Source of the DNA: Chloroflexota bacterium
GTDB lineage: Bacteria > Chloroflexota > UBA6077 > FW602-bin22 > CADDYW01
DNA: 64,000 nt
Direction: 5' to 3'
NCBI GenBank assembly: GCA_902810745.1
Contig: CADDYW010000001.1
Location: 153,470-217,469, forward strand
The notes beneath the pieces are model-generated. The model made no database searches and was not told where the DNA came from. It worked only from the letters and a program-made list of their open reading frames with translations. This document shows positions 41,430-50,519 of the stretch, piece after piece; the first letter of the stretch is position 1, and each line of letters opens with the position of its first letter. Both the position numbers and the translations under genes were made by a program.

Positions 41430-42290
41430 TCACGTCAAAGGTGACATCCGACCGACGGTCATACCGATGACCACCTCGAAACCCTTGCCTCGCAGTTGCT
41501 CCGCCACGCGCGCGGCATCGCCCGGGGCCTCGTGCAGGCTGATGACCGACGGGCCCGCTCCACAGAGCGACGCGACTCCTCCCGCGCGATCGATCTCCGC
41601 CACGATGCCCTCCACCGAGGGGAAGTGCTCGCGGGCGACGCGGCTGAATCCGCTGGGCAGGACCATGCCGCTGATCAGCTCGCCCCTGCGCAACGCCTCC
41701 GCGATTCGTGCCACCCCTGAGCCGTCTGACCAATCTTCTCTTCGCAACGCGCTGTAGAAGCGGCGAGTCTTGTCGGGGTAGGGCGAGCGCACCGGCACGA
41801 CAACAACCCAGAGCCGCGGAGTCGGCAGCGGCTGAAGCTCATCACCAGATCCGGTTGCCAGCTGCGTACCCCCGCGCAGGAAGAATGCAACATCAGTACC
41901 CAGAGACCGTGCGACGCCTTCAAGCCTCGGCTCGTCCCAGTCGAGCTGCCACAGCCGATTCAGGGCGACGAGCGTCGCCGCCGCGTCCGAGCTACCACCG
42001 CCGAGACCCGCTGCGATCGGTATCGCCTTCTCGAGGGAGATGTGCGCGCCTCGCGAAGTTCCCGCCATCTCCTGGAGCGCCCGAGCAGCACGGAAAACGA
42101 GATTCCCTGGATCGGTTCCGAAGCCACGGAGATTCGACTCGATCGTCAGCCCATCTGCCTCGCTGAACACCAGGCGATCGGCCAGATCTATCGCCTGGAG
42201 AATCGTCACGACCTCGTGCAGGCCGTCGGAACGTCGTCCAAGAATCTCCAGGCCCAGGTTGACCTTCGCGCGAGCCAGAGCCGTCAGCAT
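41430..42290 (-). CDS. ispE: 4-diphosphocytidyl-2-C-methyl-D-erythritol kinase
   Basis: The 286-residue GHMP kinase phosphorylates CDP-ME in the MEP isoprenoid pathway. Typical elements are AKVNLGLEILGRRSDGLHEV (about 7-26), the glycine-rich ATP loop PIAAGLGGGSSDAAATL (about 92-108) and CGAGPSVISL near the C-terminus. ATG 42288-42290 lies 2 bp after the rsmA stop, so the two are cotranscribed. The rsmA-ispE pairing is common. Confidence 0.95.
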   Translation of the reverse strand: MLTALARAKVNLGLEILGRRSDGLHEVVTILQAIDLADRLVFSEADGLTIESNLRGFGTDPGNLVFRAARALQEMAGTSRGAHISLEKAIPIAAGLGGGSSDAAATLVALNRLWQLDWDEPRLEGVARSLGTDVAFFLRGGTQLATGSGDELQPLPTPRLWVVVVPVRSPYPDKTRRFYSALRREDWSDGSGVARIAEALRRGELISGMVLPSGFSRVAREHFPSVEGIVAEIDRAGGVASLCGAGPSVISLHEAPGDAARVAEQLRGKGFEVVIGMTVGRMSPLT

Positions 42291-42292
42291 CG

Positions 42293-43207
42293 CTACACCA
42301 GTCCTCGCTGCTCCAGTGTGCGGACCAGCCGCTCCCACTCGGGAATCGACAACGTCTGCGCCCGACGGGACGGCTCGATTCCAGCCGCGCGCAGGATCTC
42401 GGGTGCCTGCCCGGGTGGCATCCAGAGCCGCTGAGCCAGCGCGTTGTGCAGCTGTTTCCGCGGCATCGCGAATCCGGCCGAGACGACCCTGAAGAACTTG
42501 TCGGTCGGAACGGCGATGGCCGGCTCGTCGAAGACGTCGATCCGAAGCACGATCGAGTCGACCTTCGGACGCGGATAGAATGCACCGGACGGGACACGGG
42601 CAACCAGGCGAGGCCGACCGTAGACCTGCACGCTGATGGCCAGAAGGTTGAGATTGCCAGGAGGGGCAAGGATGCGGTAGGCGACCTCACGCTGGACCAT
42701 CACGACCATCAGGACCGGGCGGCGACGCGCCTCGAGAAAATGACGCAAGGCGGGCGAGGTAATGTAATAGGGAAGATTGGCGATCACCTTGTAGGGTCGA
42801 TCCCCGGTCAGCGCGACCGGATCGATCTCGAGCACGTCCTGCTCGACAATCTCGACCGTTGGAACGAGCTGGAACATCTTGCGAAGCGCTCGGACGAGAC
42901 CACGATCGATCTCCACGGCGATGACACGGCCGGCGCGCGCCGCCAGGTGGCGAGTCAGGTGGCCGAGCCCCGGGCCGATCTCGAGGACGAGGTCGTTTCG
43001 ATCGATCTCGCCGGCATCCGCGATCTTGCGCAAGATGTCATCATTGACGAGAAAATTCTGGCCAAATGCCTTCCGTGGCCGTAATCCCAGATCCTTCAGG
43101 AGAGTACGAATGGCAAGGGGAGCGTCCGGAGGTTCTCCGCGATGGATCGTCGGCTCGCGCCGGTCGAGCGGCTCCTCGCCGGGCCCGGGCAGCGGAATGG
43201 AGTGCAT
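42293..43207 (-). CDS. rsmA: 16S rRNA dimethyladenosine transferase (KsgA/RsmA)
   Basis: The 304-residue SAM methyltransferase dimethylates two adjacent adenosines of 16S rRNA helix 45. It shows GQNFLVNDDIL (about 49-59), SAM motif I VLEIGPGLGHLT (about 73-84) and catalytic motif IV IANLPYYITS (about 143-152). Residues 1-30 precede the usual start; the ATG at 43205-43207 has AAAGGCAG upstream, and no better start exists closer in. It begins 19 bp downstream of the SRP RNA terminator. Confidence 0.95.
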   Translation of the reverse strand: MHSIPLPGPGEEPLDRREPTIHRGEPPDAPLAIRTLLKDLGLRPRKAFGQNFLVNDDILRKIADAGEIDRNDLVLEIGPGLGHLTRHLAARAGRVIAVEIDRGLVRALRKMFQLVPTVEIVEQDVLEIDPVALTGDRPYKVIANLPYYITSPALRHFLEARRRPVLMVVMVQREVAYRILAPPGNLNLLAISVQVYGRPRLVARVPSGAFYPRPKVDSIVLRIDVFDEPAIAVPTDKFFRVVSAGFAMPRKQLHNALAQRLWMPPGQAPEILRAAGIEPSRRAQTLSIPEWERLVRTLEQRGLV

Positions 43208-43225
43208 ATCACTGCCTTTAAAGAA

Positions 43226-43260
43226 CCACGGGGGAGACGATCGATCGGTCTCCCCCGTGG
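43226..43260 (-). terminator. Rho-independent terminator of the SRP RNA gene
   Basis: A 13-bp stem, CCACGGGGGAGAC (43226-43238) with GTCTCCCCCGTGG (43248-43260), is followed on the minus strand by TTCTTT. It ends SRP RNA transcription just before rsmA. Confidence 0.85.
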
Positions 43261-43277
43261 TCGTGCATCCACTCTCC

Positions 43278-43546
43278 GGTCGTGCACCCGCCTTTGATCA
43301 AGGCTTACCGGCTTACCTGCGCCAATCAGCTCAGGTCAGGTAGCCCTGCGGCACCCGGAAGGATCTGCTTACCGTTGCTTTCTTCCGAACCTGGCGGGGT
43401 TCACAGGCTTCCGCCGCGCAGGACCCAACCGTCGTCGCCTATGCACGCACGTAGTCCCGACAAACACTGGACCGGGGGCGGGAGTTCAACCCCGCTAGAG
43501 CGGTTTGCGGGTACAGGGCACCGCTAGCTCCCCGTCTAGCACGACC
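43278..43546 (-). ncRNA. ffs: Signal recognition particle RNA, large bacterial type with Alu domain
   Basis: The roughly 269-nt RNA has ends that pair (GGTCGTGC with GCACGACC). The Alu-domain segment GCGGTGCCCTGTACCCGCAA is near the 5' end. GTTGGGTCCTGCGC and the SRP54-binding stem-loop CCAGGTTCGGAAGAAAGCA follow, then GTGCCGCAGGGCTACCTG. The order matches the Bacillus scRNA. It binds Ffh and targets membrane proteins. A promoter and terminator flank it. Confidence 0.93.
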
Positions 43547-43553
43547 AGCATTC

Positions 43554-43583
43554 ATGATACTCGTGAAAGGAAGCAAACGTCAA
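43554..43583 (-). promoter_or_regulatory. Promoter for SRP RNA
   Basis: TTGACG (43583-43578) and TATCAT (43559-43554), 18 bp apart on the minus strand, place the start at about 43547, matching the RNA 5' end. Confidence 0.75.
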
Positions 43584-43604
43584 GCCGCGCTGCCACGGAG
43601 ACGC

Positions 43605-43633
43605 TTGCCTCACCCGCTCGCCCATGGCATAAT
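43605..43633 (+). promoter_or_regulatory. Promoter for the coiled-coil gene
   Basis: TTGCCT (43605-43610) and CATAAT (43628-43633) are 17 bp apart, close to the ATG at 43654. It is divergent from the SRP RNA promoter. Confidence 0.6.
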
Positions 43634-43653
43634 CGCGGGGGGTGAGGGGTACG

Positions 43654-44208
43654 ATGACGATTGAATCCGAAAACCTGGTGACGTTGAAGTCGACCAAGGC
43701 ACAGCTCGAGGTAGGCCTCATTTACCTGAAGCGACGCCATTCCGAGCTTGAGCGGCAGCTCGCCCTCGTGCAGAGTCAGCACAACCGGACCCGACTTCAT
43801 CCTGACGCGCTCCTCCAGCTACAGCGGACCGTGCAGGATCACGCGATCGAGATCGAGCGACGCAAGCGCGAGATTCAGGAGCTGGACGAACGGATCCATC
43901 TTGCCCAGACGCAGACGGAGCGCAGCGGCCTGCAGTATCTCTCGGCCGAGCACGCGGCGGTCACCGCGCAGATCAGCGAGATCCGCGAGCAGATCCTCGC
44001 ATCGCTGCGGCAGCTCGCCGGGCCACTTCGACGGTACGAGGAGCTGGTCGAGCACAAGAATCGACTCGTCCGCGACATCGCCGAGCGCACCGGGCGGGAC
44101 CAGGCCTACGCAAACTATATCGAGAGCGCGCTCCTTCGCCAGTCCGAGTACGTCGACGACGTCAAGTACACCGTCGAGACGCTTCGGCGCCAGCGCGTCG
44201 TCGCCTGA
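43654..44208 (+). CDS. Coiled-coil protein of unknown function
   Basis: The 184-residue soluble protein is almost entirely charged heptad repeats (LKRRHSELERQLALVQSQ, HAIEIERRKREIQELDERI), with no signal peptide or membrane segment. I took ATG 43654 because AGGGG sits 5 nt upstream; a GTG lies 12 nt further up. No domain is recognised. It is a single gene between the SRP RNA (divergent) and ftsH (convergent). Confidence 0.7.
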   Translation: MTIESENLVTLKSTKAQLEVGLIYLKRRHSELERQLALVQSQHNRTRLHPDALLQLQRTVQDHAIEIERRKREIQELDERIHLAQTQTERSGLQYLSAEHAAVTAQISEIREQILASLRQLAGPLRRYEELVEHKNRLVRDIAERTGRDQAYANYIESALLRQSEYVDDVKYTVETLRRQRVVA

Positions 44209-44224
44209 GCAATCAATCGATCAA

Positions 44225-46015
44225 TCAGCCAAAGAATGTCCAGTCGGGGCCCAGCAGCGCATCGAGCTCGTCGCCGTTGATCGTCTCCACCTTCTTGAGG
44301 TGCTCCGCGACCTCGACGAGCTTATCGCGCCGCTCGGACAGAATCGCGCGGGCGGTTGCAAATGCCTGATCAATCAAACGCATCGCCTCGCGGTCGACGT
44401 TGGCGGCGATTTCGCTGCTGAGTGACCCACCGTCACGGGGCGGCGTCGCAACCACGCCGAGCTCGCTCATCGCGAACTCGGTGACCATCCGTCGGGCAAG
44501 GTCGCACACTGCTTCCAGGTCCTGGCGTGCACCCGTCGTCACGTCACCAAAAATCAGCTCCTCGGCCGCTCGGCCCCCCAGCAGCGATGCCATCCGCGCG
44601 GTAAGCTGTGCCCGACTTGTCAGGTAGGAATCTTCCTTCGGCGCCTGGACCGTCACGCCCAGTGCCTGGCCGCGCGAGATGATCGAAACCTTCTGGACCG
44701 GGTGCGCGTGCTTGAGCGCCTTCATCACGAGCGCGTGCCCGACCTCGTGGTAGGCAATGATCGACTTCTCATACTCGGTGACGACACGGCTCCTTCGCTC
44801 CGGGCCTGCGACGACCCGCATAATGCCCTCTTCGAGGTCTTCGCGGCCAATCGCCGGCTTATCCGATCGTGCCGCCAGGATGGCCGCCTCGTTCAGCAGA
44901 TTTGCCAGGTCGGCGCCTGAGAATCCGGACGTCTGCTGGGCGATCGCCGCGAGGTCTACCCCCGGCGCGAGTGGCTTGCTGCGCGCGTGAACTTCCAAGA
45001 TTGCTCGCCGGCCGTTGATGTCGGGGGGATCAAGCATCACACGCCGATCGAATCGCCCCGGACGGAGCAGCGCCTGGTCAAGAACGTCGGGACGGTTCGT
45101 CGCCGCGATCACGATGACGTTCGTATTGGCGTCAAATCCGTCCATCTCGACGAGGAGCTGATTCAGCGTCTGCTCGCGCTCGTCGTGCCCGCCAACGTTG
45201 TTCCCGCGATGCCGGCCAACCGCGTCAATCTCGTCGATAAAAACGATACAGGGCGCGTGTCGCTTGGCCTGACGGAAAAGATCGCGCACGCGCGAAGCAC
45301 CAACGCCGACGAACATTTCGACGAACTCGGAACCGCTGATGCTAAAGAATGGCACACCCGCCTCGCCCGCGACCGCTCGCGAGATCAGCGTCTTCCCCGT
45401 GCCCGGCGGCCCGATCAGGAGCACGCCCTTCGGAATTCGTGCCCCCATGCTCCGAAACTTCTCCGGCTTCTTCAGAAACTCGACGATCTCCGCGAGCTCC
45501 TGCTTCGCCTCCTCAACCCCGGCCACGTCGGCGAAGGTGACCGTCGGTCCACCCTGAACGAACCGTCTCGCACCGCTCCGCCCAAACGACATCACCTGGT
45601 TGTTGGGTCCACCCCGTCGCATCATGAACCAGATCAATCCGGACAAGAACAGAAGCGGGAGCAGTGCGGCGATCGAGCTCGCGCCAATTGGCCGGCTTGT
45701 CGCGTCCACGACCACCACGGTGACGCCGTCGTGACGCAGCTGCTCGGTCACGGTCTGCTGCTCTTCTTTGGCAGCTTGATACTGCTGCCCATTGACCGAG
45801 GTCGCGTATAGCGTATTGCTGGTGATCGTTACCTTCGCGATCTCGTGGCGATCCGCCATGTTCAAGAGCTGGCTGATCGGCACGACTGTTGGCTGCGGAC
45901 TCGTATCCCGCGCGAACAGGATCGCGACAGATACACAAACGACGAAGAAGACAAACGCAGCCGCCAGCCAGATGCGACGCGGAAGCATTCGCAATCGCCA
46001 CCTGAGCCTCTTCAT
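44225..46015 (-). CDS. ftsH: ATP-dependent zinc metalloprotease FtsH
   Basis: The 596-residue membrane AAA+ protease degrades misfolded and regulatory proteins. Two membrane helices (about 15-35 and 113-131) flank a short extracytoplasmic domain. The AAA domain has Walker A GPPGTGKT (202-209), Walker [11 protein letters not shown] and the second region of homology [20 protein letters not shown]. The zinc site is HEVGH (about 420), with the third ligand Asp in ARQDLEAV. I chose ATG 46013-46015, where the membrane helix begins; the SD (GGGGAT) is modest. A good promoter lies at 46324-46352. Confidence 0.96.
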   Translation of the reverse strand: MKRLRWRLRMLPRRIWLAAAFVFFVVCVSVAILFARDTSPQPTVVPISQLLNMADRHEIAKVTITSNTLYATSVNGQQYQAAKEEQQTVTEQLRHDGVTVVVVDATSRPIGASSIAALLPLLFLSGLIWFMMRRGGPNNQVMSFGRSGARRFVQGGPTVTFADVAGVEEAKQELAEIVEFLKKPEKFRSMGARIPKGVLLIGPPGTGKTLISRAVAGEAGVPFFSISGSEFVEMFVGVGASRVRDLFRQAKRHAPCIVFIDEIDAVGRHRGNNVGGHDEREQTLNQLLVEMDGFDANTNVIVIAATNRPDVLDQALLRPGRFDRRVMLDPPDINGRRAILEVHARSKPLAPGVDLAAIAQQTSGFSGADLANLLNEAAILAARSDKPAIGREDLEEGIMRVVAGPERRSRVVTEYEKSIIAYHEVGHALVMKALKHAHPVQKVSIISRGQALGVTVQAPKEDSYLTSRAQLTARMASLLGGRAAEELIFGDVTTGARQDLEAVCDLARRMVTEFAMSELGVVATPPRDGGSLSSEIAANVDREAMRLIDQAFATARAILSERRDKLVEVAEHLKKVETINGDELDALLGPDWTFFG

Positions 46016-46323
46016 GCAGTAATCCCCACTTTTTCCTGACCCCCCGGGGCTCGCGCGTCCGAAGCGGAACCCTCCGGATCCACTGGCGATGATCCTACCT
46101 GGGGGTACGCAGTATAGACCGCGACTCTCGCGCAGCGGACGCGGCGACTCGAGCGGACGCGACACACGGACGCCCGCAGCGGCTACTCTGCCACTCGAGC
46201 TGATTGCGCCCGTGTCTGTGCGGGCCCGGACGACTCACGCCACGCCAGCGACGACAGTGCAGCGGCGGAGGGAGAAAAGAATGCCTCCCCAGTTCGCTCA
46301 ACGCATCAAAACGGGACAGGCGA
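46016..46323 (-). other. Long leader region of ftsH
   Basis: About 300 nt lie between the ftsH promoter and its ATG. A second -10-like TATACT is at 46116-46111. I recognise no riboswitch or protein-coding frame of its own. Confidence 0.35.
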
Positions 46324-46352
46324 ATTATACCACGGGTCGGGGCAACTGTCAG
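46324..46352 (-). promoter_or_regulatory. Promoter for ftsH
   Basis: CTGACA (46352-46347) and TATAAT (46329-46324), 17 bp apart on the minus strand, lie just after the stop of the 100-residue gene. Confidence 0.65.
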
Positions 46353-46353
46353 A

Positions 46354-46656
46354 CTAGACCGTCTCGATGACCTCGTCCAGGGCGAGAGCCAGACTACCGA
46401 ACGCCCCACCGATCGGTCCTATCTCGCAGTAGGTGGAATGACCTCCCTCGAAGGTGGCTTCCACGCAGAGGCTGTGCGGCACTCCGTCGGTCAGATCAGG
46501 GGATTCCGCGGGCAGACTCGTGGGCAGCTTGAGAAGGTCGGCAACGCCACGAACCGGCACCTTGACCGTGGCTCCGCGCTTCCGATCGGCGTCACCAAAG
46601 CGATACTCGACCCAGATCTGCAGCTTGACAATCTTCCGTCTCGATACGTTCGCCAC
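46354..46656 (-). CDS. Small conserved-looking hypothetical protein
   Basis: The 100-residue acidic, soluble protein has beta-rich patterns (IVKLQIWVEYRFGDADR, ATVKVPVRGVADLLKLP, VEATFEGG, YCEIGPIGG). It has no signal peptide, metal motif or recognised domain. GTG 46654-46656 has AGGGAGG upstream. Its end overlaps the -35 area of the ftsH promoter. Function unknown. Confidence 0.6.
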   Translation of the reverse strand: MANVSRRKIVKLQIWVEYRFGDADRKRGATVKVPVRGVADLLKLPTSLPAESPDLTDGVPHSLCVEATFEGGHSTYCEIGPIGGAFGSLALALDEVIETV

Positions 46657-46710
46657 TGGGCCCTCCCTATAGCATCGAGCAGAAAGGTTGAACTATCGGG
46701 CAGACGGCTG

Positions 46711-46807
46711 TCTCCCTCTCCCCGTGGCAGAGGGCCGAGGTGAGGGCGTGGATCCGCGGCATAACGTATGGTCTCCGCCCCTCACCCTTACCCTCTCCCA
46801 GAGGGGA
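46711..46807. repeat. REP-like inverted pair
   Basis: The segment at 46711-46748 (CTCTCCCCGTGGCAGAGGGC region) is, in reverse complement, a variant of the segment at 46776-46807 (CCCTCACCCTTACCCTCTCC region). Each arm is itself a partial palindrome. The CCTCACCCT-ACCCTCTCCC motif is common as an intergenic repeat in many bacteria. Confidence 0.6.
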
Positions 46808-46844
46808 GTTGACGGCTGCCAGCTCATTCATACCGCCCCGCGCT

Positions 46845-47606
46845 CTAGGTGCCGCTGTCAGCGACGCGGCTGGCAATCACGACCGTTCGTTCGCTGTAAT
46901 CGTGCTGGAGCGGCAGCCAGCTCCCCGTGCACGTGATCAGGGTGACAACCTCGTGTGGTGTCGGCGCCACGACCTGGAGATCGTCGTTGGCGACGACCTC
47001 GACGGTGTCGACGCGATAGGTGACGACCGCGGCTCTGGTGTACAGACGAATCACGTCGCCACGACGCAGGCGGCCGATGTTGGCGAAGACGTTGCCGCTC
47101 GAGATACTCTCGACGTGGCCGGCCAGTACGACGTTACTCCCTTGCAACGGCTGCGCCGTTCCCTGAAGGTGACCGGCGGCGAATTTCGGGATCTGCCACT
47201 GGCCGTCGACGATTGGCGATTCGACCACCTTCGCGTCGAGGTGGATGGCCGGGGCCTGGATTCGGATCGCGGGCTCGGCCGGTACAGGGGTCGGCGTCGC
47301 CGTGTCGGGTGGGGTTACCTCGGGAAGAACCGGCGATGGTAGAACGGCTTCCGGTGGCGAATCGGTCGCGCGTGCGGACGGGGTCTCTGCGACGGACGGC
47401 TGTGGTGTTGCCGAGGGCAGCGGCGCGATCGTGAACGTCGGCTGCGGCGTCCACGCATCGGGTGTATCGGGCTGCAGATCGGCAACCGCCCGCTCCGCCT
47501 GCGCCTGCTCGTAAAGGCTGTAGCCGTAGATGGCGCCGGTACCGACGAGGAGTACAAGACCACCCACGATGAGTGCGTTGCTCAGCCAGCGCAGCAGAAC
47601 ACGCAT
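46845..47606 (-). CDS. Class D/E-type sortase
   Basis: The 253-residue membrane transpeptidase has an N-terminal helix (NALIVGGLVLLVGTGAIYGY, about 10-29), a Pro/Thr-rich linker (about 48-110) and a sortase beta barrel. The catalytic set is His in VLAGHVES (about 163), Cys in LITCTG (about 225) and Arg in SERTVVIASR (about 241). Sortases cut an LPxTG-like signal and join proteins to wall or other acceptors. No LPxTG substrate is obvious nearby. AGGGAAGG directly precedes the ATG. Confidence 0.88.
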   Translation of the reverse strand: MRVLLRWLSNALIVGGLVLLVGTGAIYGYSLYEQAQAERAVADLQPDTPDAWTPQPTFTIAPLPSATPQPSVAETPSARATDSPPEAVLPSPVLPEVTPPDTATPTPVPAEPAIRIQAPAIHLDAKVVESPIVDGQWQIPKFAAGHLQGTAQPLQGSNVVLAGHVESISSGNVFANIGRLRRGDVIRLYTRAAVVTYRVDTVEVVANDDLQVVAPTPHEVVTLITCTGSWLPLQHDYSERTVVIASRVADSGT

Positions 47607-47750
47607 CCTTCCCTACCCCTGGCCCCACCTGATCTCACATTCCGATGCACTCCGGCAATGTCCGAAACGTCACACCGCCAGCGTTCCGAATCGGCATGAC
47701 CCGCGAGTCGTGCCCCTGGCCCTTTGCTATTGTAAGTATACGACAGGACG

Positions 47751-48512
47751 TTACTGCACCTCGGGTAGGACGACCATCTCGCTGAGCGGGTCCGCGTCGC
47801 TTCGAGCCAGAACCGCGCGAAGCAACAGGTCGGGACGACGCCAGTAGGTGCGCTGCAATGCCATCGCCCGTCTCCAGCGCGCGATCGCCTGGTGATTGCC
47901 CGAAAGCAGCACGCTCGGCACCCTCCAGCCACGGTAGGTCGCCGGTCGAGTATACTGCGGATACTCGAGCAGACCGCTGCTGATCGATTCTTCGGCGAGC
48001 GATTCGGGCGCACCGAGAACTCCCGGCACCAGTCGCGCCACCGCGTCGACGAGCACCATCGCGGGCAGCTCCCCTCCGGTAAGTACATAATCCCCGATCG
48101 AGATCTCCTCCGTGACCAGGTGCTCGTGGACCCGCTCGTCGATCCCCTCGTAGTGGCCACAGATCAGGATCAGATGCTCGCGCTTCGCAAGCTCCTGAGC
48201 GATGCGCTGGTGGAAGGGGCGGCCGACCGGCGTCAGCGCGATCACGTCCGCGTTCCCCGACCATCCCTCCCGACGGGCCTCCTCCCGGACGTACGTAACC
48301 GCGTCGAAGATCGGGGGCGCCTTCATCACCATTCCCGCACCGCCACCGAATGGATAATCGTCGGTGGTGTGGTGACGGTCAGTCGCGAAGTCACGGATAT
48401 CGTGAACCCGGATCGTGATCAGGCCCGCCTCCACGGCCCGCTTCAACACGCTAACGTCGAAAGGCCCCCGGAACATCTCCGGGAAGATCGTGAGCACGTC
48501 AAAACGCATCAT
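47751..48512 (-). CDS. trmD: tRNA (guanine-N1)-methyltransferase
   Basis: The 253-residue SPOUT-class enzyme makes m1G37 in tRNAs. It shows the [12 protein letters not shown] start, [14 protein letters not shown], the knot motifs [14 protein letters not shown] (about 110-125) and [15 protein letters not shown] (about 137-151), and [11 protein letters not shown] took the first ATG of ATGATG at 48510-48512, overlapping the previous TGA. The usual partners (rpsP, rimM, rplS) are missing; instead it ends a long run with a substrate-binding protein upstream. Confidence 0.95.
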   Translation of the reverse strand: MMRFDVLTIFPEMFRGPFDVSVLKRAVEAGLITIRVHDIRDFATDRHHTTDDYPFGGGAGMVMKAPPIFDAVTYVREEARREGWSGNADVIALTPVGRPFHQRIAQELAKREHLILICGHYEGIDERVHEHLVTEEISIGDYVLTGGELPAMVLVDAVARLVPGVLGAPESLAEESISSGLLEYPQYTRPATYRGWRVPSVLLSGNHQAIARWRRAMALQRTYWRRPDLLLRAVLARSDADPLSEMVVLPEVQ

Positions 48513-49285
48513 CCCCGGAACCATTCCTGCTGCAGTCGCGTGATCTGACCGGTCGTCTGGAGCGCGACGATCTGATCGTCGATCGCGCGCAGGAGCTTCT
48601 GATCCGCGCGTCGGACGGCGATCACAAACGGCGTCGTCGTCAGGCGCTCCGGACGAACCACCAGACCCGGGATCTGTCGGGCCCAGATCTCGGCGGTAAC
48701 CGCGTCGAGGACTGCGCCGCGGAGCGTACGCTGCCCAAGCGTGGCCCGGATCTCCGACTGATCATCGAACTGCTTGAACTGGTAGCCCGAAAGCTTGGCG
48801 CGAAGCTCGTCCTGGTAGAGGTCGGCGTCCGAGCCGCTTTCGATCCCGATCGATCGGGGCAGCACCGCCGGATTCTCGAGCAGCACCAGCCCATCGTCGA
48901 AATAGGGAACGCTGTAGTCGATCGTCTTTCGGTCATCGGCACCCGGAGAGATGCCACCAATGATCGCATCGAACTTTCCGACCTCGAGCGCATCGAAGAT
49001 GCTCCCGAAATCGATGGAAACGAAGCGCACGCTCACTCCCAGACCCCGCGCCACTCGGTTTGCCAGGTCGACATCGAATCCGGCCAGATGCCCGTGTCCG
49101 TCGTCCACCTCGAACGGCGGGTAGCTTGGATCCAACCCGACGACAAGAACGCCGGCTTGCTGAACGCGTTGCAAACTCAGGTCCGGTGGAGGACGCCCTG
49201 GACGCAGGATCCAGACGGCGACCACGGACGCTACCAGGAGCACCGCGATGGCGAGCGCCGGGCGGAGATCCACCTTCGACCACAC
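48509..49285 (-). CDS. Family 3 (amino-acid type) extracellular substrate-binding protein
   Basis: The 258-residue protein has an N-terminal membrane anchor ([19 protein letters not shown], about 9-27). A family 3 solute-binding fold follows: [56 protein letters not shown]. These bind amino acids and deliver them to an ABC permease, or act as sensors. No permease or ATPase gene is adjacent. It lies 4 bp after the glycosyltransferase gene and overlaps trmD. Confidence 0.87.
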   Translation of the reverse strand: MWSKVDLRPALAIAVLLVASVVAVWILRPGRPPPDLSLQRVQQAGVLVVGLDPSYPPFEVDDGHGHLAGFDVDLANRVARGLGVSVRFVSIDFGSIFDALEVGKFDAIIGGISPGADDRKTIDYSVPYFDDGLVLLENPAVLPRSIGIESGSDADLYQDELRAKLSGYQFKQFDDQSEIRATLGQRTLRGAVLDAVTAEIWARQIPGLVVRPERLTTTPFVIAVRRADQKLLRAIDDQIVALQTTGQITRLQQEWFRG

Positions 49286-49289
49286 GGGC

Positions 49290-50519
49290 CTAGTTCCAGG
49301 TCACGAGCTTGCGCTCGGAAACGACCCGAGCGTACACCTGAACCGTTCGACGGGCAATAGCATCCCAGCTGTATTGCTCCACGACCATTCGGTACGCTGC
49401 CTCTGCCCGCTGCCGGGCCCAGTCGGGGTGATCCAGAGTATGACGGATACCCCACACGAGCGAGTCGACATTGTCCGGGAACACCGTGATGCCGGTCTCC
49501 GCGTGTTTGACGACCTCGACGAGCCCTCCGACCTCCGACACGACGACCGGCGTTCGCGCTGCCATCGCTTCGAGCGCGACGATTCCAAAAGGCTCGTACA
49601 GGCTGGGAAATACCGCGACATCGGCGACGCGAAAGAGACGATCGCGGGTCGCGTCCGGTATGAAACCGGTGAAATAGCAGTTGGCACCCACGCCAAGGTC
49701 GCTCGCCCGCTGGCGAACTGCTCCGAGCGATTGCCCCGTACCGGCGACGATAAGCTTTACCCCGGGCCGTTCAGCGAGCAGTCGCGGCATCGCCTCGACC
49801 AGCAGGTGGACGCCCTTCTCATAGACGACCCGTCCGACGTAGAACACGATCTTCTCGGTGGGATCGGCGAATCCCAGGCGGAACTCGGTCAGATCCTCGT
49901 TCTGCAGAACGTCGAAACGCGTGGTATCGATCCCGTTCGGGATGACGTCTACCTTGTCCGCCGGCACGCGAAGGGCAGTCTGCACCTCACCGGCCATGAA
50001 CTGGGAGCAGCAGATGATTCGCCAGGCCTCGTAGGTCAGCCACCACTCCGCGTTGTGGATTGCCTGCGGGATCTCGCCGTTGACCGAGCCTCGCCCCCGC
50101 CCGTACTCGGTGGCGTGGATCGTGGCAAGGAGTGGCACCTTGTACGCGTGTTTCAGCGACACGGCCGCCTGGCCAACCAGCCAGTCGTGAGCGTGGACGA
50201 GGTCGAACGGCCCGACGGCGTCCCACAGCTTTCGTGCCGTCTCCTCCAGGGGAGTATTCGTTCGGGTTGCGGTGACGAAAAAGTTCGGCATGGGCGCGGA
50301 CGGGGGATCGACCCGATGGATGGTGATTGAGCCCGCTCCGCTATCGCTCTCCGTGGACACGCGCACAAGCTCCTCCGACGCACCGCCAGCCCATCGAGGA
50401 GTTACCAGGTGGATATCGACTCCCTCGCGAGCCAGGGCCGGCAGTAGCTCGGCAACGTGTTTTCCGAGGCCGCCAACGACGTGCGGCGGATATTCCCACG
50501 ATAGCATCAAAACTCTCAC
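49290..50519 (-). CDS. GT4-family glycosyltransferase (glycogen-synthase-like)
   Basis: The 409-residue GT-B enzyme begins VRVLMLSWEYPPHVVGGLGKH. The N domain has DLVHAHDWLVG (about 110). The C domain has IPNGIDTTRF, FYVGRVVYEKGVHLL (about 230) and the nucleotide-sugar EX7E region PSLYEPFGIVALEAMA (about 315-330). It transfers a glucosyl-type residue, possibly for glycogen or a glucoside; the acceptor is unknown. GTG 50517-50519 overlaps the GNAT gene stop (GTGA). The frame is open 10 codons further up, but coupling favours this start. Confidence 0.88.
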   Translation of the reverse strand: MRVLMLSWEYPPHVVGGLGKHVAELLPALAREGVDIHLVTPRWAGGASEELVRVSTESDSGAGSITIHRVDPPSAPMPNFFVTATRTNTPLEETARKLWDAVGPFDLVHAHDWLVGQAAVSLKHAYKVPLLATIHATEYGRGRGSVNGEIPQAIHNAEWWLTYEAWRIICCSQFMAGEVQTALRVPADKVDVIPNGIDTTRFDVLQNEDLTEFRLGFADPTEKIVFYVGRVVYEKGVHLLVEAMPRLLAERPGVKLIVAGTGQSLGAVRQRASDLGVGANCYFTGFIPDATRDRLFRVADVAVFPSLYEPFGIVALEAMAARTPVVVSEVGGLVEVVKHAETGITVFPDNVDSLVWGIRHTLDHPDWARQRAEAAYRMVVEQYSWDAIARRTVQVYARVVSERKLVTWN

